A stretch of DNA of 48,002 nt from Hellea sp. GTDB taxonomy: Bacteria; Pseudomonadota; Alphaproteobacteria; Caulobacterales; Maricaulaceae. The translations under genes were made by a program, and so were the position numbers. The DNA lies in assembly GCA_013002305.1 (NCBI GenBank), contig JABDKG010000084.1, forward strand, positions 1 through 48,002, in the 5' to 3' direction. Below, in pieces: positions 27,501 through 35,538 of the stretch (positions are counted from its first letter, which is position 1; the number at the start of each line of letters is the position of its first letter). The notes below the pieces were generated by a model. It saw only the letters and a list, made by a program, of their open reading frames with translations. It was not told where the DNA came from and did not search any database.

Positions 27501-28016
27501 CGGCGCGGAAACGTCACGCATAAATTATTGGAAATCCTGCCAGATTTAGATGTTGCAAAAAGACGGGCAGCCGCGCAGGCCTTTCTAGCGCAGCATAGCG
27601 ATATTTCTAACAATGTCCGACAAAGTATTGAAGTCGAAGTCATGACGGTTCTTGAACATCCGGATTATGCTCCGTTTTTTGGACCGGGTAGTCAGGCTGA
27701 GGTTAATCTGGCCGGGCAGGGGGCTGGCCTGCCCAAGGATTTGCGTCTCAATGCTCAAATCGACCGCCTCGCCGTGACTGACGAAACGGTTTATATTATC
27801 GATTATAAATCCAATCGGCCGCCTCCGGATAATTTGGCCGATGTTCCAAAAATTTACTGGGGCCAGATGGCGGCTTACCGTGAAATGATCAAGCTAACAC
27901 ATCCGGATCACGACATAGTGTGCGCGCTTTTGTGGACGGACGGGCCCAGCCTGATGATATTACCTGACAAGGATCTGGACCAAGCCTTGACGGATATTAG
28001 GGCCATCCCTACCTAG
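24528..28016 (+). CDS. addA: Double-strand break repair helicase-nuclease AddA
   Basis: The start is ATG 24528 (MDSYASDLDKANAAQIEA), behind GAGGAGGGCGG; an in-frame ATG at 24504 lies further inside addB. 1162 residues. UvrD-type helicase motifs: Walker A SANAGSGKTKVLVDRVTRL, DEAQDTAPNQW (motif II), GDEKQSIYSFQGA (motif III) and VMTVHGAKGLEAPVV (motif V). The C-terminal nuclease motif is NAQIDRLAVTDETVYIIDYK. It is the catalytic partner of AddB. Thioredoxin follows after about 30 bases. Confidence 0.94.
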   Translation: MDSYASDLDKANAAQIEAANPEGSRLASANAGSGKTKVLVDRVTRLLIRGASPDKILCLTYTKAAANEMQNRLFEKLGSWSVMEKKKLNEALNELFDGQKKRSDEVIANARRLFAKALETPEGLKVQTIHAFCERVLGRFPIEAGIQPGFDPIDDMDRKSILKSIETRIYQMAWADLDGELAQAIKIAAADKGDQTLEKLMSWMAGNVDEIQQWEAAGGPSLLAEKLNISADANPESIKSAAWENTPQEKVRAAATAMLGSSANDKKYAEKILLAYSADNSGTAFDHYASGLLTRQKLRDAPVTNKGPEIARTLWGVKDNVSKEAHRVLKVFHDALAAQILIMTNAIYTIAREFTGQYEAEKKRLRVLDFNDQILKVRDLLTRTEVAEWVQYKLDGGVDHILVDEAQDTAPNQWTIIDRLKESFEPPDPNEFGQKVKTFFAVGDEKQSIYSFQGARPESFISRIDNLKKVLGTSAVRMEMSFRSAPEILKFVDTVFDTLGGIDDMFDKSITKDLDNVHHSAHRRDAGLVELWPLAPKPDEGEDEKAWDTKPVDALAQASSRERLAQEIAVQTKAWLDNKEPVFQRDNKHEHGGATRPMRADDILILVQRRTAFFDAVIRNLKANGVPVAGADRLILSESVVVKDLLALTRFVLLPSDNLALAELLRSPLINLSEDQLFEFCYGRGKASVWESLQISELDAAKRACDTLRKMIKYSRQFAPFEFYRRVLDMLTLGGQSRLSAVYHRLGMEAQDALEAFLSRALAHQRRSAPSLQHFLQVMQSDMTDIKREMDNVQGEVRVMTVHGAKGLEAPVVILPDTTQTGKDHSADSLCAIDEGFAYIPNAQSTPAILTPYKDAIKARQSQEHMRLLYVAMTRAESRLVVCGFHSGGGAAGKSKGCWYDKVSEAMGELDFVTQDHVWGEKRIFGKPPTAWLSEKTQIESDQIELPEWARNPAAAETARIRKVTPSHLLASGHYGELPVRSPLSQTVDRFRRGNVTHKLLEILPDLDVAKRRAAAQAFLAQHSDISNNVRQSIEVEVMTVLEHPDYAPFFGPGSQAEVNLAGQGAGLPKDLRLNAQIDRLAVTDETVYIIDYKSNRPPPDNLADVPKIYWGQMAAYREMIKLTHPDHDIVCALLWTDGPSLMILPDKDLDQALTDIRAIPT

Positions 28017-28049
28017 AGAGTCGAAATTAGAATCGTGAAAGGAGCCACA

Positions 28050-28370
28050 ATGGCTACTGTTAAAGTTACGGACAGCAGTTTTGATGCTGACGTTATTGGA
28101 TCTGAAACCCCGGTATTGGTCGATTTCTGGGCTGAATGGTGCGCGCCGTGTAAGCAAATCGCGCCCGCATTAGAAGAAGTGTCTGATGAGTTATCTGGCA
28201 AAGTGACCATCGCCAAAGTCAATATTGACGATGATCCGGATACGCCATCAAAATTCCACGTCCGCGCCATCCCAACTCTGATGATTTTCAAAGGCGGCGA
28301 AGTTGTTGCCACGAAATCAGGCGCGATGACCAAAACCAAATTAACTGAGTGGATTAACGAGCACGTTTAA
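28050..28370 (+). CDS. trxA: Thioredoxin
   Basis: The start is ATG 28050 (MATVKVTDSSFDADV), with AAAGGAG seven bases upstream; GTG 28035 is in frame but overlaps that ribosome site. 106 residues with the thioredoxin fold landmarks VDFWAEWCAPCKQIAP, the cis-Pro in VRAIPTLMIFKGG and KxxLxxWI at the end. The active site is WCAPC instead of the commoner WCGPC, with both catalytic cysteines present. The addBA-trxA order is common in alphaproteobacteria. Confidence 0.95.
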   Translation: MATVKVTDSSFDADVIGSETPVLVDFWAEWCAPCKQIAPALEEVSDELSGKVTIAKVNIDDDPDTPSKFHVRAIPTLMIFKGGEVVATKSGAMTKTKLTEWINEHV

Positions 28371-28439
28371 AACGCCATATCAGTTTAATTTTATTTGCCG
28401 CTCTTTGACAAATAGGTTAGGGGGCGGCATTTTCAGTTT

Positions 28440-28985
28440 ATGGACTATAAAAGCTCACCGTTTCACCGTTTTTTTGGCTGGAAAATATTAGCGCTTTTGG
28501 CCGTTTTGGCAGCCTATACATATTGGTACACGGGCCCCGGCTATTTTGGACAAATCAACGACATGGCGCCGGGTATTCCGGTTCAGTCACTTCATTTCTA
28601 CGCTGGACATTATCCGGTTGAAGTTTATGCAGCCCTGACCGATCCGCAAAAACACAAAATGTTACTCGCTTTTATATTTGATCTTCCATTTATGATTTTG
28701 CTGATGCTTGTGACGGAAGCTTTGATCGCGTTTGGTACTCGGCATTTAAAATTAGGGCCAAAGTCGAACCTCTTATTCGTTCTGCCGATTGCATTTTTAA
28801 TTTGCGATTTCGGTGAAGATAGTTTCCTAGCGCTAACCTTATTTGGCGGCGGCGCAATCACAGGGTGGTGCGCGGCGATGTTCACGCCGCTTAAATTTTT
28901 GTTTTTCTACTCTGCTTGCATAATTGGAATATTGATGGGCGCCGCAGGACTTCTGAGCTGGTTTAGAACTCAGTCACGATCATAA
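28440..28985 (+). CDS. Four-helix integral membrane protein, unknown function
   Basis: 181 residues with four hydrophobic segments (about 14-33, 77-98, 107-126 and 143-172). A periplasmic-looking loop (MAPGIPVQSLHFYAGHYPVEVY) lies between helices 1 and 2. I do not recognise the family. No good ribosome site precedes the ATG. A TTGACA at 28405-28410 with only a poor -10 (CATTTT, 28428-28433) would put a transcript start almost on the ATG, so leaderless translation is possible but unproven. The last 16 bases overlap the convergent ABC gene. Confidence 0.7.
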   Translation: MDYKSSPFHRFFGWKILALLAVLAAYTYWYTGPGYFGQINDMAPGIPVQSLHFYAGHYPVEVYAALTDPQKHKMLLAFIFDLPFMILLMLVTEALIAFGTRHLKLGPKSNLLFVLPIAFLICDFGEDSFLALTLFGGGAITGWCAAMFTPLKFLFFYSACIIGILMGAAGLLSWFRTQSRS

Positions 28986-29902
28986 GTTAGTGCCATAAAG
29001 ACATCTTCAAGATCGGGTTGTTCCGTCCGAAGATCGGCAATTGATAGACCGGCAGATTTTACTTTGTTGAGCATGCCCGATATGGAATCTTTGCCCGCCC
29101 GGTAGCTAATCGCAAGATCACCGCTGTCTGTTAATGACACGTCGAGACTTTTGAGTTTTGCCGAAATTTCAGTGACTTCGCTTGTCGGTGTGATGATAAG
29201 AGTACGTTTATCGAGCCGTGAAAGCAGCGTGCCTTTTTCCTCATTGGCAGTGATCTCGCCGTTGTGAATGATTGCGATCCGGTCACAAAGTGCCTCAGCC
29301 TCTTCAAGATAATGGGTCGTCAGAATTATCGTTGTGCCGCCGGCGTGGAGCTCTTGGACATATTCCCAGAGCTGCCGACGTAGTTCGATGTCAACGCCAG
29401 CAGTGGGTTCGTCCAGGATAAGCACTGGCGGATTGTGTACGAGGGCTTTAGCGATCAAGAGGCGACGTTTCATCCCGCCAGAGAGCTGCCGGACATAGGC
29501 ATCACGCTTATCCGATAGTCCAAGAGCCGCCAAAATTTCTTCACTGCGGCGTTCAGATTTTGGGACGCCGTAATAGCCCGCTTGTAGCTCAAGCGCCTGA
29601 TAAGGCGTGAAATAGACATCCATGGCGATTTCCTGCGGGACCACCCCGATCGACGCTCGGGCTTGGCGCGTTGCCGTTACGATATCGTGTCCGCAAATAG
29701 AGGCGGAGCCTTGGGATTTTACCACTAAGCCCGCGAGAATATTGATCAAAGTTGACTTACCTGCGCCGTTCGGGCCCAGGAGGCCAAATATGCTGCCGCG
29801 CGGGATAGTTAGGTCGATCCCTTTAAGGGCCTCTTTGGCCGGAGCCTTTTTCGTAGCCTTATAGGTCTTTTTAAGACCTTTTATTTCGATCGCGGCGCTC
29901 AT
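28970..29902 (-). CDS. ABC transporter ATP-binding protein (ABC-2 type, YadG-like)
   Basis: 310 residues. Walker A FGLLGPNGAGKSTLINILAG, signature VRQLSGGMKRRLLIAKAL, Walker B PVLILDEPTAGVD and H-loop LTTHYLEEAEALCDR are all intact. The C-terminal extension (about 220-310) is typical of ATPases that pair with ABC-2 permeases. No permease gene adjoins it on either side, so the partner must be encoded elsewhere. It overlaps the convergent membrane protein gene by 16 bases. Confidence 0.9.
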   Translation of the reverse strand: MSAAIEIKGLKKTYKATKKAPAKEALKGIDLTIPRGSIFGLLGPNGAGKSTLINILAGLVVKSQGSASICGHDIVTATRQARASIGVVPQEIAMDVYFTPYQALELQAGYYGVPKSERRSEEILAALGLSDKRDAYVRQLSGGMKRRLLIAKALVHNPPVLILDEPTAGVDIELRRQLWEYVQELHAGGTTIILTTHYLEEAEALCDRIAIIHNGEITANEEKGTLLSRLDKRTLIITPTSEVTEISAKLKSLDVSLTDSGDLAISYRAGKDSISGMLNKVKSAGLSIADLRTEQPDLEDVFMALTYDRD

Positions 29903-29978
29903 ATGAACCTTGGGAATTGACGCGGGCAGATGGCTCGCTTATTTGAGAGTCCAATAGTCCATAGGATGAGTCCCGACA

Positions 29979-30158
29979 ATGTCAAAAGCGCCGAAAGTAG
30001 AAATCGTTTCAAATACTCGCATCGCCTGTGACGGCGGCGGGGGAGCGCTCGGCCACCCCAAAGTCTGGATGGATATGGCGCAGGACACAGAAGTCGTCTG
30101 TAAATATTGCGATAAAGTTTTTCGGCTTGACCTAAACGCTAAAATGCACGGGCATTAA
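29979..30158 (+). CDS. Zinc-finger protein of the zf-CHCC (NDUFS6-like) family
   Basis: A short gene of 59 codons. The protein starts MSKAPKVEIVSNTRIACDGG and carries the metal ligands Cys17, His in GALGHPKVW, and the CKYC pair (VVCKYCDKVFRL), ending AKMHGH. This C...H...CxxC arrangement is that of the small alphaproteobacterial homologues of the mitochondrial complex I subunit NDUFS6. A role in respiratory complex I assembly or structure is inferred from that family. It is divergent from the ABC ATPase gene and convergent with the next gene. Confidence 0.88.
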   Translation: MSKAPKVEIVSNTRIACDGGGGALGHPKVWMDMAQDTEVVCKYCDKVFRLDLNAKMHGH

Positions 30159-30183
30159 GTTACGCCCGCGCAGTAGCCATCAC

Positions 30184-30783
30184 CTATTTGGTAGACGATT
30201 TATCAAGCTCCCGAGCAATAGTCTGTCCGGTTTTCCGATCAACGCAAGTTTGAAGGTCATCTTCTAAGCGGCACACCGCGACAGCTTCTTCAAACGTCAT
30301 GGATTTTTCAGTTGTTTCTTCTGGTTTGGACTCGCTCGACATCGGAGACGCGGAATCAATTTCTGAGGTGACATTCAAGGGTTTGTGTTGGCGCTTGCCA
30401 GTCGCCAGTCCGCTGGCAGCATCTCTCGCCCCTTCGGTCGCAATTTCTGAGATGACTTCTCCCTTGTTCATCGTCGTTGTATTTTCCTGTGCGTTTGGGT
30501 GCCACATCATTGGTGACGCTTTGTCAATTTCTTTGGTCGCAGTTGCTGGCGTGTGTTGTCGTTTGCCAGTTGCCATGCCTGAAGCTTTGTCACGGGGTGC
30601 CACTACCGTAACATCGCCAGCTTTTTTACCATCCTGGACAATTTTTTCCGGAATTTGAAACTCGAGGCTCTCGGTTTTTTCTTCTTTCGGGCCTTCTGTT
30701 TCGCCGTCTGGCGGCCCCGCATATGCCCCTCCAAACAGGCACAAAACAAGGCCTGTGGCGATTAAATATCTCGATTTTTTCAT
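30184..30783 (-). CDS. Exported protein with two Hcp-hairpin-like repeats
   Basis: 199 residues behind AAAGGAG. Signal peptide MKKSRYLIATGLVLCLFGGAYA|GPP. The mature protein is charged and carries two 28-residue copies of a motif: SGMATGKRQHTPATATKEID followed by KASPM (30508-30591), and SGLATGKRQHKPLNVTSEID followed by SASPM (30340-30423). The GKRQH...T.EID.ASP pattern resembles the long beta-hairpin of Hcp/tail-tube proteins, but the protein is too short and polar to be Hcp. The C-terminus has two cysteines (VAVCRLEDDLQTCVDRKTG). Function unknown. Confidence 0.75.
   Translation of the reverse strand: MKKSRYLIATGLVLCLFGGAYAGPPDGETEGPKEEKTESLEFQIPEKIVQDGKKAGDVTVVAPRDKASGMATGKRQHTPATATKEIDKASPMMWHPNAQENTTTMNKGEVISEIATEGARDAASGLATGKRQHKPLNVTSEIDSASPMSSESKPEETTEKSMTFEEAVAVCRLEDDLQTCVDRKTGQTIARELDKSSTK
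30340..30591 (-). repeat. Two 28-codon repeats within the exported protein gene
   Basis: Copy 1 occupies 30508-30591 and copy 2 30340-30423, 168 bases apart (84-base units separated by 84 bases). They share D-x-ASG-x-ATGKRQH-x-P and EID-x-ASPM; many codons differ, so the duplication is not recent. Confidence 0.85.
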
Positions 30784-30822
30784 TATTTATACTCCTTTTA
30801 CAACACCCTCCGCATCCTTACC

Positions 30823-30852
30823 ATTATAGCATAAAGTCCTTTCTACTGCTAA
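30823..30852 (-). promoter_or_regulatory. Candidate promoter of the Hcp-like-repeat protein gene
   Basis: On the minus strand, TTAGCA (30852-30847) and a perfect TATAAT (30828-30823) are 18 bases apart. Transcription would begin near 30816, about 33 bases before the ATG at 30783, and an AAAGGAG ribosome site lies between. This is the only recognisable element in the 110-base gap. Confidence 0.5.
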
Positions 30853-30893
30853 TTCCTATCTCAGAGATTGCAGTTGAGAGATATATTAAACAA

Positions 30894-31832
30894 TTAATCC
30901 TCAATTCGAAATTTATATGTTTTGACAACTCCTGAGGCTGGAACCGGCCTTCCGTCCAACATTGCCGGGTAAAAAATTGTTCTCATTGCGGCTCTTTCAG
31001 CGGCTTTAATGAAATCTTTCTTATAGCGCGAAGCGTTGACAGAGACGACTTCGGTCATCTGGGTTTCACCTCTTTCGTCTATACTGAGCGCCAGAACAAT
31101 ATCGGCTTCCACGCCCCTTCTTAAGGCTCGTGATGGGTATCGTGCCTTAACATTTTTGCGAATTCGGGGTCTTTGCGGCCGAACAAGGGGCCGAATAATT
31201 TCAACGGTGTCCGTAGGCGGGATATAGCTACGTTCTGGCACGACGATGCCACCAGCCATTTGCGAACCGTCGATCGATTTATCAAACTTATCGGTTCGAG
31301 GCGTAAAATCAATTCTGGTCGCGATCTCAGGATCTTCCGGAGGCTCTTTTTCTTTCACTTTATCGCGCAGATCGGCAATATCAGTCTCGCGGCTGCCCAA
31401 TAAGTGCGATCCCCACAAATCCTCATAAAGATCAATAGCAGCAAGTTTAACCGGGCGGCTATTGGCTGGATTATAGATGACATCTGTCAGGCTCGCCCAA
31501 TCCCGATCATCAGCCGCATTAATGACGTCCAACTGTGCCTTGGCCGCGGAGACTCGATCATGACGTGGATAATTTTCAATAAAATCTACCAAACGTGCGC
31601 GCCGAAGAGCTGGATCGCGCTCGGAAAGGGCTTTGGCGTAATCAGCATATTGCGCCGCTTCAATATCGGCGTCGACCGTAGCAATGGGTTTGCTGTTGCC
31701 CGAAAATAGGATCGCCCCCAATAACAGCGCCATACCGAGTAAAATAACCACTGATATTTTCAATCGTGTCACGCCTTGCCGTGCGGCAGGCTTGTCGCCG
31801 GTTTCTTCGATTGCATCTACGTCTTGATACAT
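30894..31832 (-). CDS. TonB-like energy transducer with helical periplasmic domain
   Basis: 312 residues: a cytoplasmic N-terminus of about 24 residues, one membrane helix (ISVVILLGMALLLGAILF, about 26-43), an alpha-helical TPR-like stretch (55-150: AQYADYAKALSERDPALRRA ...), a charged linker, and a TonB C-terminal domain (ARYPSRALRRGVEADIVLAL ... AAMRTIFYPAMLDGRPVP). The helix plus C-terminal domain suit an energy transducer to outer-membrane receptors, but there is no Pro-rich spacer and no exbB/exbD nearby, so another envelope role is possible. Confidence 0.8.
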   Translation of the reverse strand: MYQDVDAIEETGDKPAARQGVTRLKISVVILLGMALLLGAILFSGNSKPIATVDADIEAAQYADYAKALSERDPALRRARLVDFIENYPRHDRVSAAKAQLDVINAADDRDWASLTDVIYNPANSRPVKLAAIDLYEDLWGSHLLGSRETDIADLRDKVKEKEPPEDPEIATRIDFTPRTDKFDKSIDGSQMAGGIVVPERSYIPPTDTVEIIRPLVRPQRPRIRKNVKARYPSRALRRGVEADIVLALSIDERGETQMTEVVSVNASRYKKDFIKAAERAAMRTIFYPAMLDGRPVPASGVVKTYKFRIED

Positions 31833-31913
31833 ATGCGCAACATATGCCCAGCCATTTGTTGTGGCAAGCTTTCCTGCTCTTGAATTTCAGTTGCTTAGGC
31901 TTCACAAAGTCTC

Positions 31914-34727
31914 ATGACTTCTGCGCCCGTTGATCGTGATTCCCATGTCGTTCTGGTTGACGGCTCTGGCTATATATTTCGCGCTTATTACGCGTTACCG
32001 CCATTGACGCGGAAAACCGATGGGCTTCCGATTGGAGCTGTAGCTGGGTTTTCCAACATGCTATTTAAACTATTGCGCAGTCAAAACGACGCGGAACGAC
32101 CGACTCATTTTGCCGTGATTTTTGATGCTTCAGGCCGCACATTTCGGAATGATATGTATGATCAGTATAAGGCCAATCGATCCGAACCGCCCGAAGATTT
32201 GGTTCCCCAATTTCCGCTGACCCGTGATGCCACCATTGCATTCGGAGCGCCTGCGATTGAAATGCAGGGGTTTGAAGCCGACGACTTGATCGCGACCTAT
32301 GCCAAACAGGCTGAAGTGAAGGGCGCGCGGGTCACCATGATCACATCTGATAAAGACATGATGCAATTGGTCAGTGATCGTGTGCAAATGCGCGATACAA
32401 TGAAAAATAAGAATATCGGCGTCGCTGAAGTGATCGAAAAATTCGGCGTAAAACCGGATAAGGTCATCGATATTCAGTCCCTTGCCGGCGATAGTGTCGA
32501 CAATATTCCGGGTGTTCCGGGCATCGGCGTGAAGACCGCTGCGCTTTTGATCAATGAGTATGGCGATCTCGACTCGCTTTTAGAGCGCGCCGGGGAGATC
32601 AAGCAAAAGGGGCGGCGAGAAAAACTTTTAGAACATGCGGACGGAGCGAGAATTTCTCGAGAGCTGGTCACCCTTAAAACGGATGTCCCGGTAGAAACAA
32701 AGCTTGAGGAGCTTGCTGTACGCGACCCAGATCCTGAAAAGCTATTTGAATTTCTAGAGTTAATGACATTTCGAACGCTCACCAATCGCGTCCGCGATGC
32801 TCTTGGTGAGGGCGATACTGATGGAATCCGCAAGGATGATACGGGCGAAGTAAAACCGGCGCTTGAAGCAATGCCGCCAATGGCCAAATTTGACATTGAT
32901 AAATATGAATGTGTGCAATCCATGGATAGGCTCGATCATTGGATCAATCGCGGGTTTGAGCAAGGCGTTATTGCGGTGGATTTGGAGACTGATAGTTTGG
33001 ACAGCGCCGCCGCCAATTTGGTCGGTATTTGTCTGGCAGTCGCCGACAATGAGGCGTGTTATATCCCGCTTGGCCATACGGGCGGAGGCGATCTTTTAGG
33101 AGAAGGCGCACCCAAGCAAATTCCGCTACGCGAAGCACTGGGAAAATTAAAGCCATTGCTCGAAGCTGACAGTGTCCTGAAAGTCGGGCAAAATTTCAAA
33201 TATGATCTGGGTGTATTTCAGCGCTATTGCCTGTTTCCGTACCCTTATGATGATACAATGCTGATGTCTTATGCTCTAGAAGGTGGTCTCCATGGTCACG
33301 GAATGGATGAGCTGTCAGAAATGTATTTTGGGCACAAACCAATCAGTTTTAAGGAAATTGCCGGGACCGGCAAAAAAGCGCGGACGTTCAACGAATTTAC
33401 GCTCGAAGAAGCGACGCCATACGCGTCTGAAGATGCTGACGTTACGCTTCGGCTCTGGCGATATTTCAAACCGAAACTCGGGCAAAAGCAGGTCGCGACG
33501 GTTTATGAAACGCTGGAGCGGCCCTTGCCACGCGTCGTTGCCAATATGGAAAACCAGGGCATCAAAGTAGACCGGGCAGTGCTGGCGCGCTTGTCATCGG
33601 ATTTTTCACAGAAAATGGCGCAGCTAGAGGATCAGGCCCATGAATTAGCGGGCGGTCCGTTCAACCTTGGTAGCCCGAAACAGCTTGGAGAAATCCTGTT
33701 TGACCGGATGGATATACCCGGCGGCAAGAAAACCAAAACCGGCGCTTGGCAAACGGGCGCCAGCATATTGGATGATCTCGCGGCAGAGGGCCATGAACTG
33801 CCAAAAACGATTCTAGAATGGCGTCATTATCAAAAATTAAAATCGACTTATACGGATAGTTTGGTCGAGCAAATTAATTCGGATACAGGGCGCGTACATA
33901 CAAGCTATTCTCTGGCCGCAACTACGACGGGCCGCTTTGCCTCATCTGATCCTAATCTGCAGAATATTCCGATCCGGACCGAAGATGGACGTAAAATTCG
34001 TGACGCATTTATCGCTGAAACCGGCCACGTTTTGGTTGCCGCGGATTACTCCCAGATCGAACTCAGAATTCTCGCCCATGTCGCCGATTTGCCGACTATG
34101 AAACAGGCATTCGCCGACGGTTTGGATATTCACGCTATGACCGCGTCCGAAATGTTCGGCGTTCCGATCAAAGACATGGATCCGATTACGCGTAGAAATG
34201 CAAAGGCGATTAATTTTGGGATTATTTATGGAATTTCTGCCTTTGGGCTTGCCAATAATCTGGGCATTAGCCGGACCGAAGCCAAAGAATATATTGAAAG
34301 CTATTTTGAAAAGTTTCCGGGCATCAAAGCCTATATGGAGGCGGCCAAAAATGAAGCACGCGAATATGGTTATGTGAAAACGATATTCGGCCGAAAGTGC
34401 CATATTAAAGGCATCGTCGATCGCAATTGGTCGGTCCGAGGGTTTGCCGAGCGCCAGGCTATTAACGCGCCTATTCAAGGCGCTGCTGCCGATGTTATTC
34501 GCCGCGCCATGATCCGCATGCCGGAGACGATCGCGCCGATTGAGGGCGCGCATATGCTTCTGCAGGTTCACGATGAACTGGTGTTCGAAGTGCCGGAAGA
34601 TCAGTCCGAAAAATTAATCGACCTTGTCGTCAAAACCATGGAAGCCGCGCCCATGCCAGCCGTAAGCCTATCAGTCCCATTGAAGGTCGATGCTCAGGCC
34701 GCGAAGAACTGGAACGATGCACATTAG
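31914..34727 (+). CDS. polA: DNA polymerase I
   Basis: 937 residues, full-length. 5'-3' exonuclease domain at 1-300 (VDGSGYIFRAYYALPPLTRK; GDSVDNIPGVPGIGVKTAA). 3'-5' proofreading domain about 330-530 with DxE in AVDLETDSLDS and a downstream ASEDADVTLRL, so it looks active. Polymerase domain with motif A ADYSQIELRILAHVA, motif B RRNAKAINFGIIYGISAFGL and motif C LQVHDELVFEVP. It fills gaps in repair and removes Okazaki primers. Confidence 0.97.
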   Translation: MTSAPVDRDSHVVLVDGSGYIFRAYYALPPLTRKTDGLPIGAVAGFSNMLFKLLRSQNDAERPTHFAVIFDASGRTFRNDMYDQYKANRSEPPEDLVPQFPLTRDATIAFGAPAIEMQGFEADDLIATYAKQAEVKGARVTMITSDKDMMQLVSDRVQMRDTMKNKNIGVAEVIEKFGVKPDKVIDIQSLAGDSVDNIPGVPGIGVKTAALLINEYGDLDSLLERAGEIKQKGRREKLLEHADGARISRELVTLKTDVPVETKLEELAVRDPDPEKLFEFLELMTFRTLTNRVRDALGEGDTDGIRKDDTGEVKPALEAMPPMAKFDIDKYECVQSMDRLDHWINRGFEQGVIAVDLETDSLDSAAANLVGICLAVADNEACYIPLGHTGGGDLLGEGAPKQIPLREALGKLKPLLEADSVLKVGQNFKYDLGVFQRYCLFPYPYDDTMLMSYALEGGLHGHGMDELSEMYFGHKPISFKEIAGTGKKARTFNEFTLEEATPYASEDADVTLRLWRYFKPKLGQKQVATVYETLERPLPRVVANMENQGIKVDRAVLARLSSDFSQKMAQLEDQAHELAGGPFNLGSPKQLGEILFDRMDIPGGKKTKTGAWQTGASILDDLAAEGHELPKTILEWRHYQKLKSTYTDSLVEQINSDTGRVHTSYSLAATTTGRFASSDPNLQNIPIRTEDGRKIRDAFIAETGHVLVAADYSQIELRILAHVADLPTMKQAFADGLDIHAMTASEMFGVPIKDMDPITRRNAKAINFGIIYGISAFGLANNLGISRTEAKEYIESYFEKFPGIKAYMEAAKNEAREYGYVKTIFGRKCHIKGIVDRNWSVRGFAERQAINAPIQGAAADVIRRAMIRMPETIAPIEGAHMLLQVHDELVFEVPEDQSEKLIDLVVKTMEAAPMPAVSLSVPLKVDAQAAKNWNDAH

Positions 34728-34800
34728 CGCGCAACTAAACCATCCATTTTACTATCGGGCAAATTCCTATATGACATGCAAAAAGTTGAATGAGGCTTAA

Positions 34801-35538
34801 ATGACATATCTCGTACTCGTCCGCCATGGACAGTCTAAATGGAACAAAGAAAACAGATTTACCGGCTGGGTAGATGTTGACCTGACGGCGGAGGGCGTGA
34901 AAGAGGCCAAGAAGGCCGGGAAGCTATTAGCCAAAGAAAAAATCAGGTTCGATGCCGGTTTTACATCATATCAACGCCGGGCCATTCGGACGCTTTGGTT
35001 TACACTTGAAGGCATTCAGCAGTTCCACATTCCAGTTACCAAAGACTGGCATCTCAATGAGCGACACTATGGCGGTCTTACAGGTCTAAACAAGCAGGAA
35101 ACACGCGACAAGCATGGTGATGAACAGGTTCATATATGGCGCCGGAGCTTCGATGTGCCGCCGCCCCAGATTGATAAAACACACGAATATCACCCGGTCA
35201 ATAATCCGATCTATCAAGGAATTGACCCGGCTGAACTACCCGGCGGTGAAAGTCTGGAAATGACAACCAAACGGGTTCTTCCTTATTTCCAAAGCCAAAT
35301 AGCCCTTTTTCTACGCGCCAATTGCAACGTCATCGTCTCGGCACACGGAAACTCACTTCGAGCCCTCATGAAAGAGCTTTTTAAAGTGTCTGATAAAGAT
35401 ATACCCGGCTATGAATTTCCGACTGGCAATCCTTTATTGATTGAGCTGGATGAAGGAACGACACGCGTGACATCTGCGCGTTTCCTGGATGAAAGTCGCG
35501 CCAAGGAATTACCACCTCTACCCGGAAAAAATGCCTAA
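34801..35538 (+). CDS. gpmA: 2,3-bisphosphoglycerate-dependent phosphoglycerate mutase
   Basis: 245 residues. The catalytic RHGQSKWN (His9) and second His in SAHGNSLRALMKELF are present, with the family segments FTGWVDVDLTAEG and NERHYGGLTGLNKQET. It interconverts 3- and 2-phosphoglycerate in glycolysis and gluconeogenesis. The end of the gene overlaps the ribD-like start by eight bases, so the two are probably co-translated. Confidence 0.96.
   Translation: MTYLVLVRHGQSKWNKENRFTGWVDVDLTAEGVKEAKKAGKLLAKEKIRFDAGFTSYQRRAIRTLWFTLEGIQQFHIPVTKDWHLNERHYGGLTGLNKQETRDKHGDEQVHIWRRSFDVPPPQIDKTHEYHPVNNPIYQGIDPAELPGGESLEMTTKRVLPYFQSQIALFLRANCNVIVSAHGNSLRALMKELFKVSDKDIPGYEFPTGNPLLIELDEGTTRVTSARFLDESRAKELPPLPGKNA

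Noticed and set aside
33942-34571. 209-codon minus-strand frame inside polA
   Set aside because: It is antisense to the conserved polymerase domain of polA and has no domain or ribosome site.
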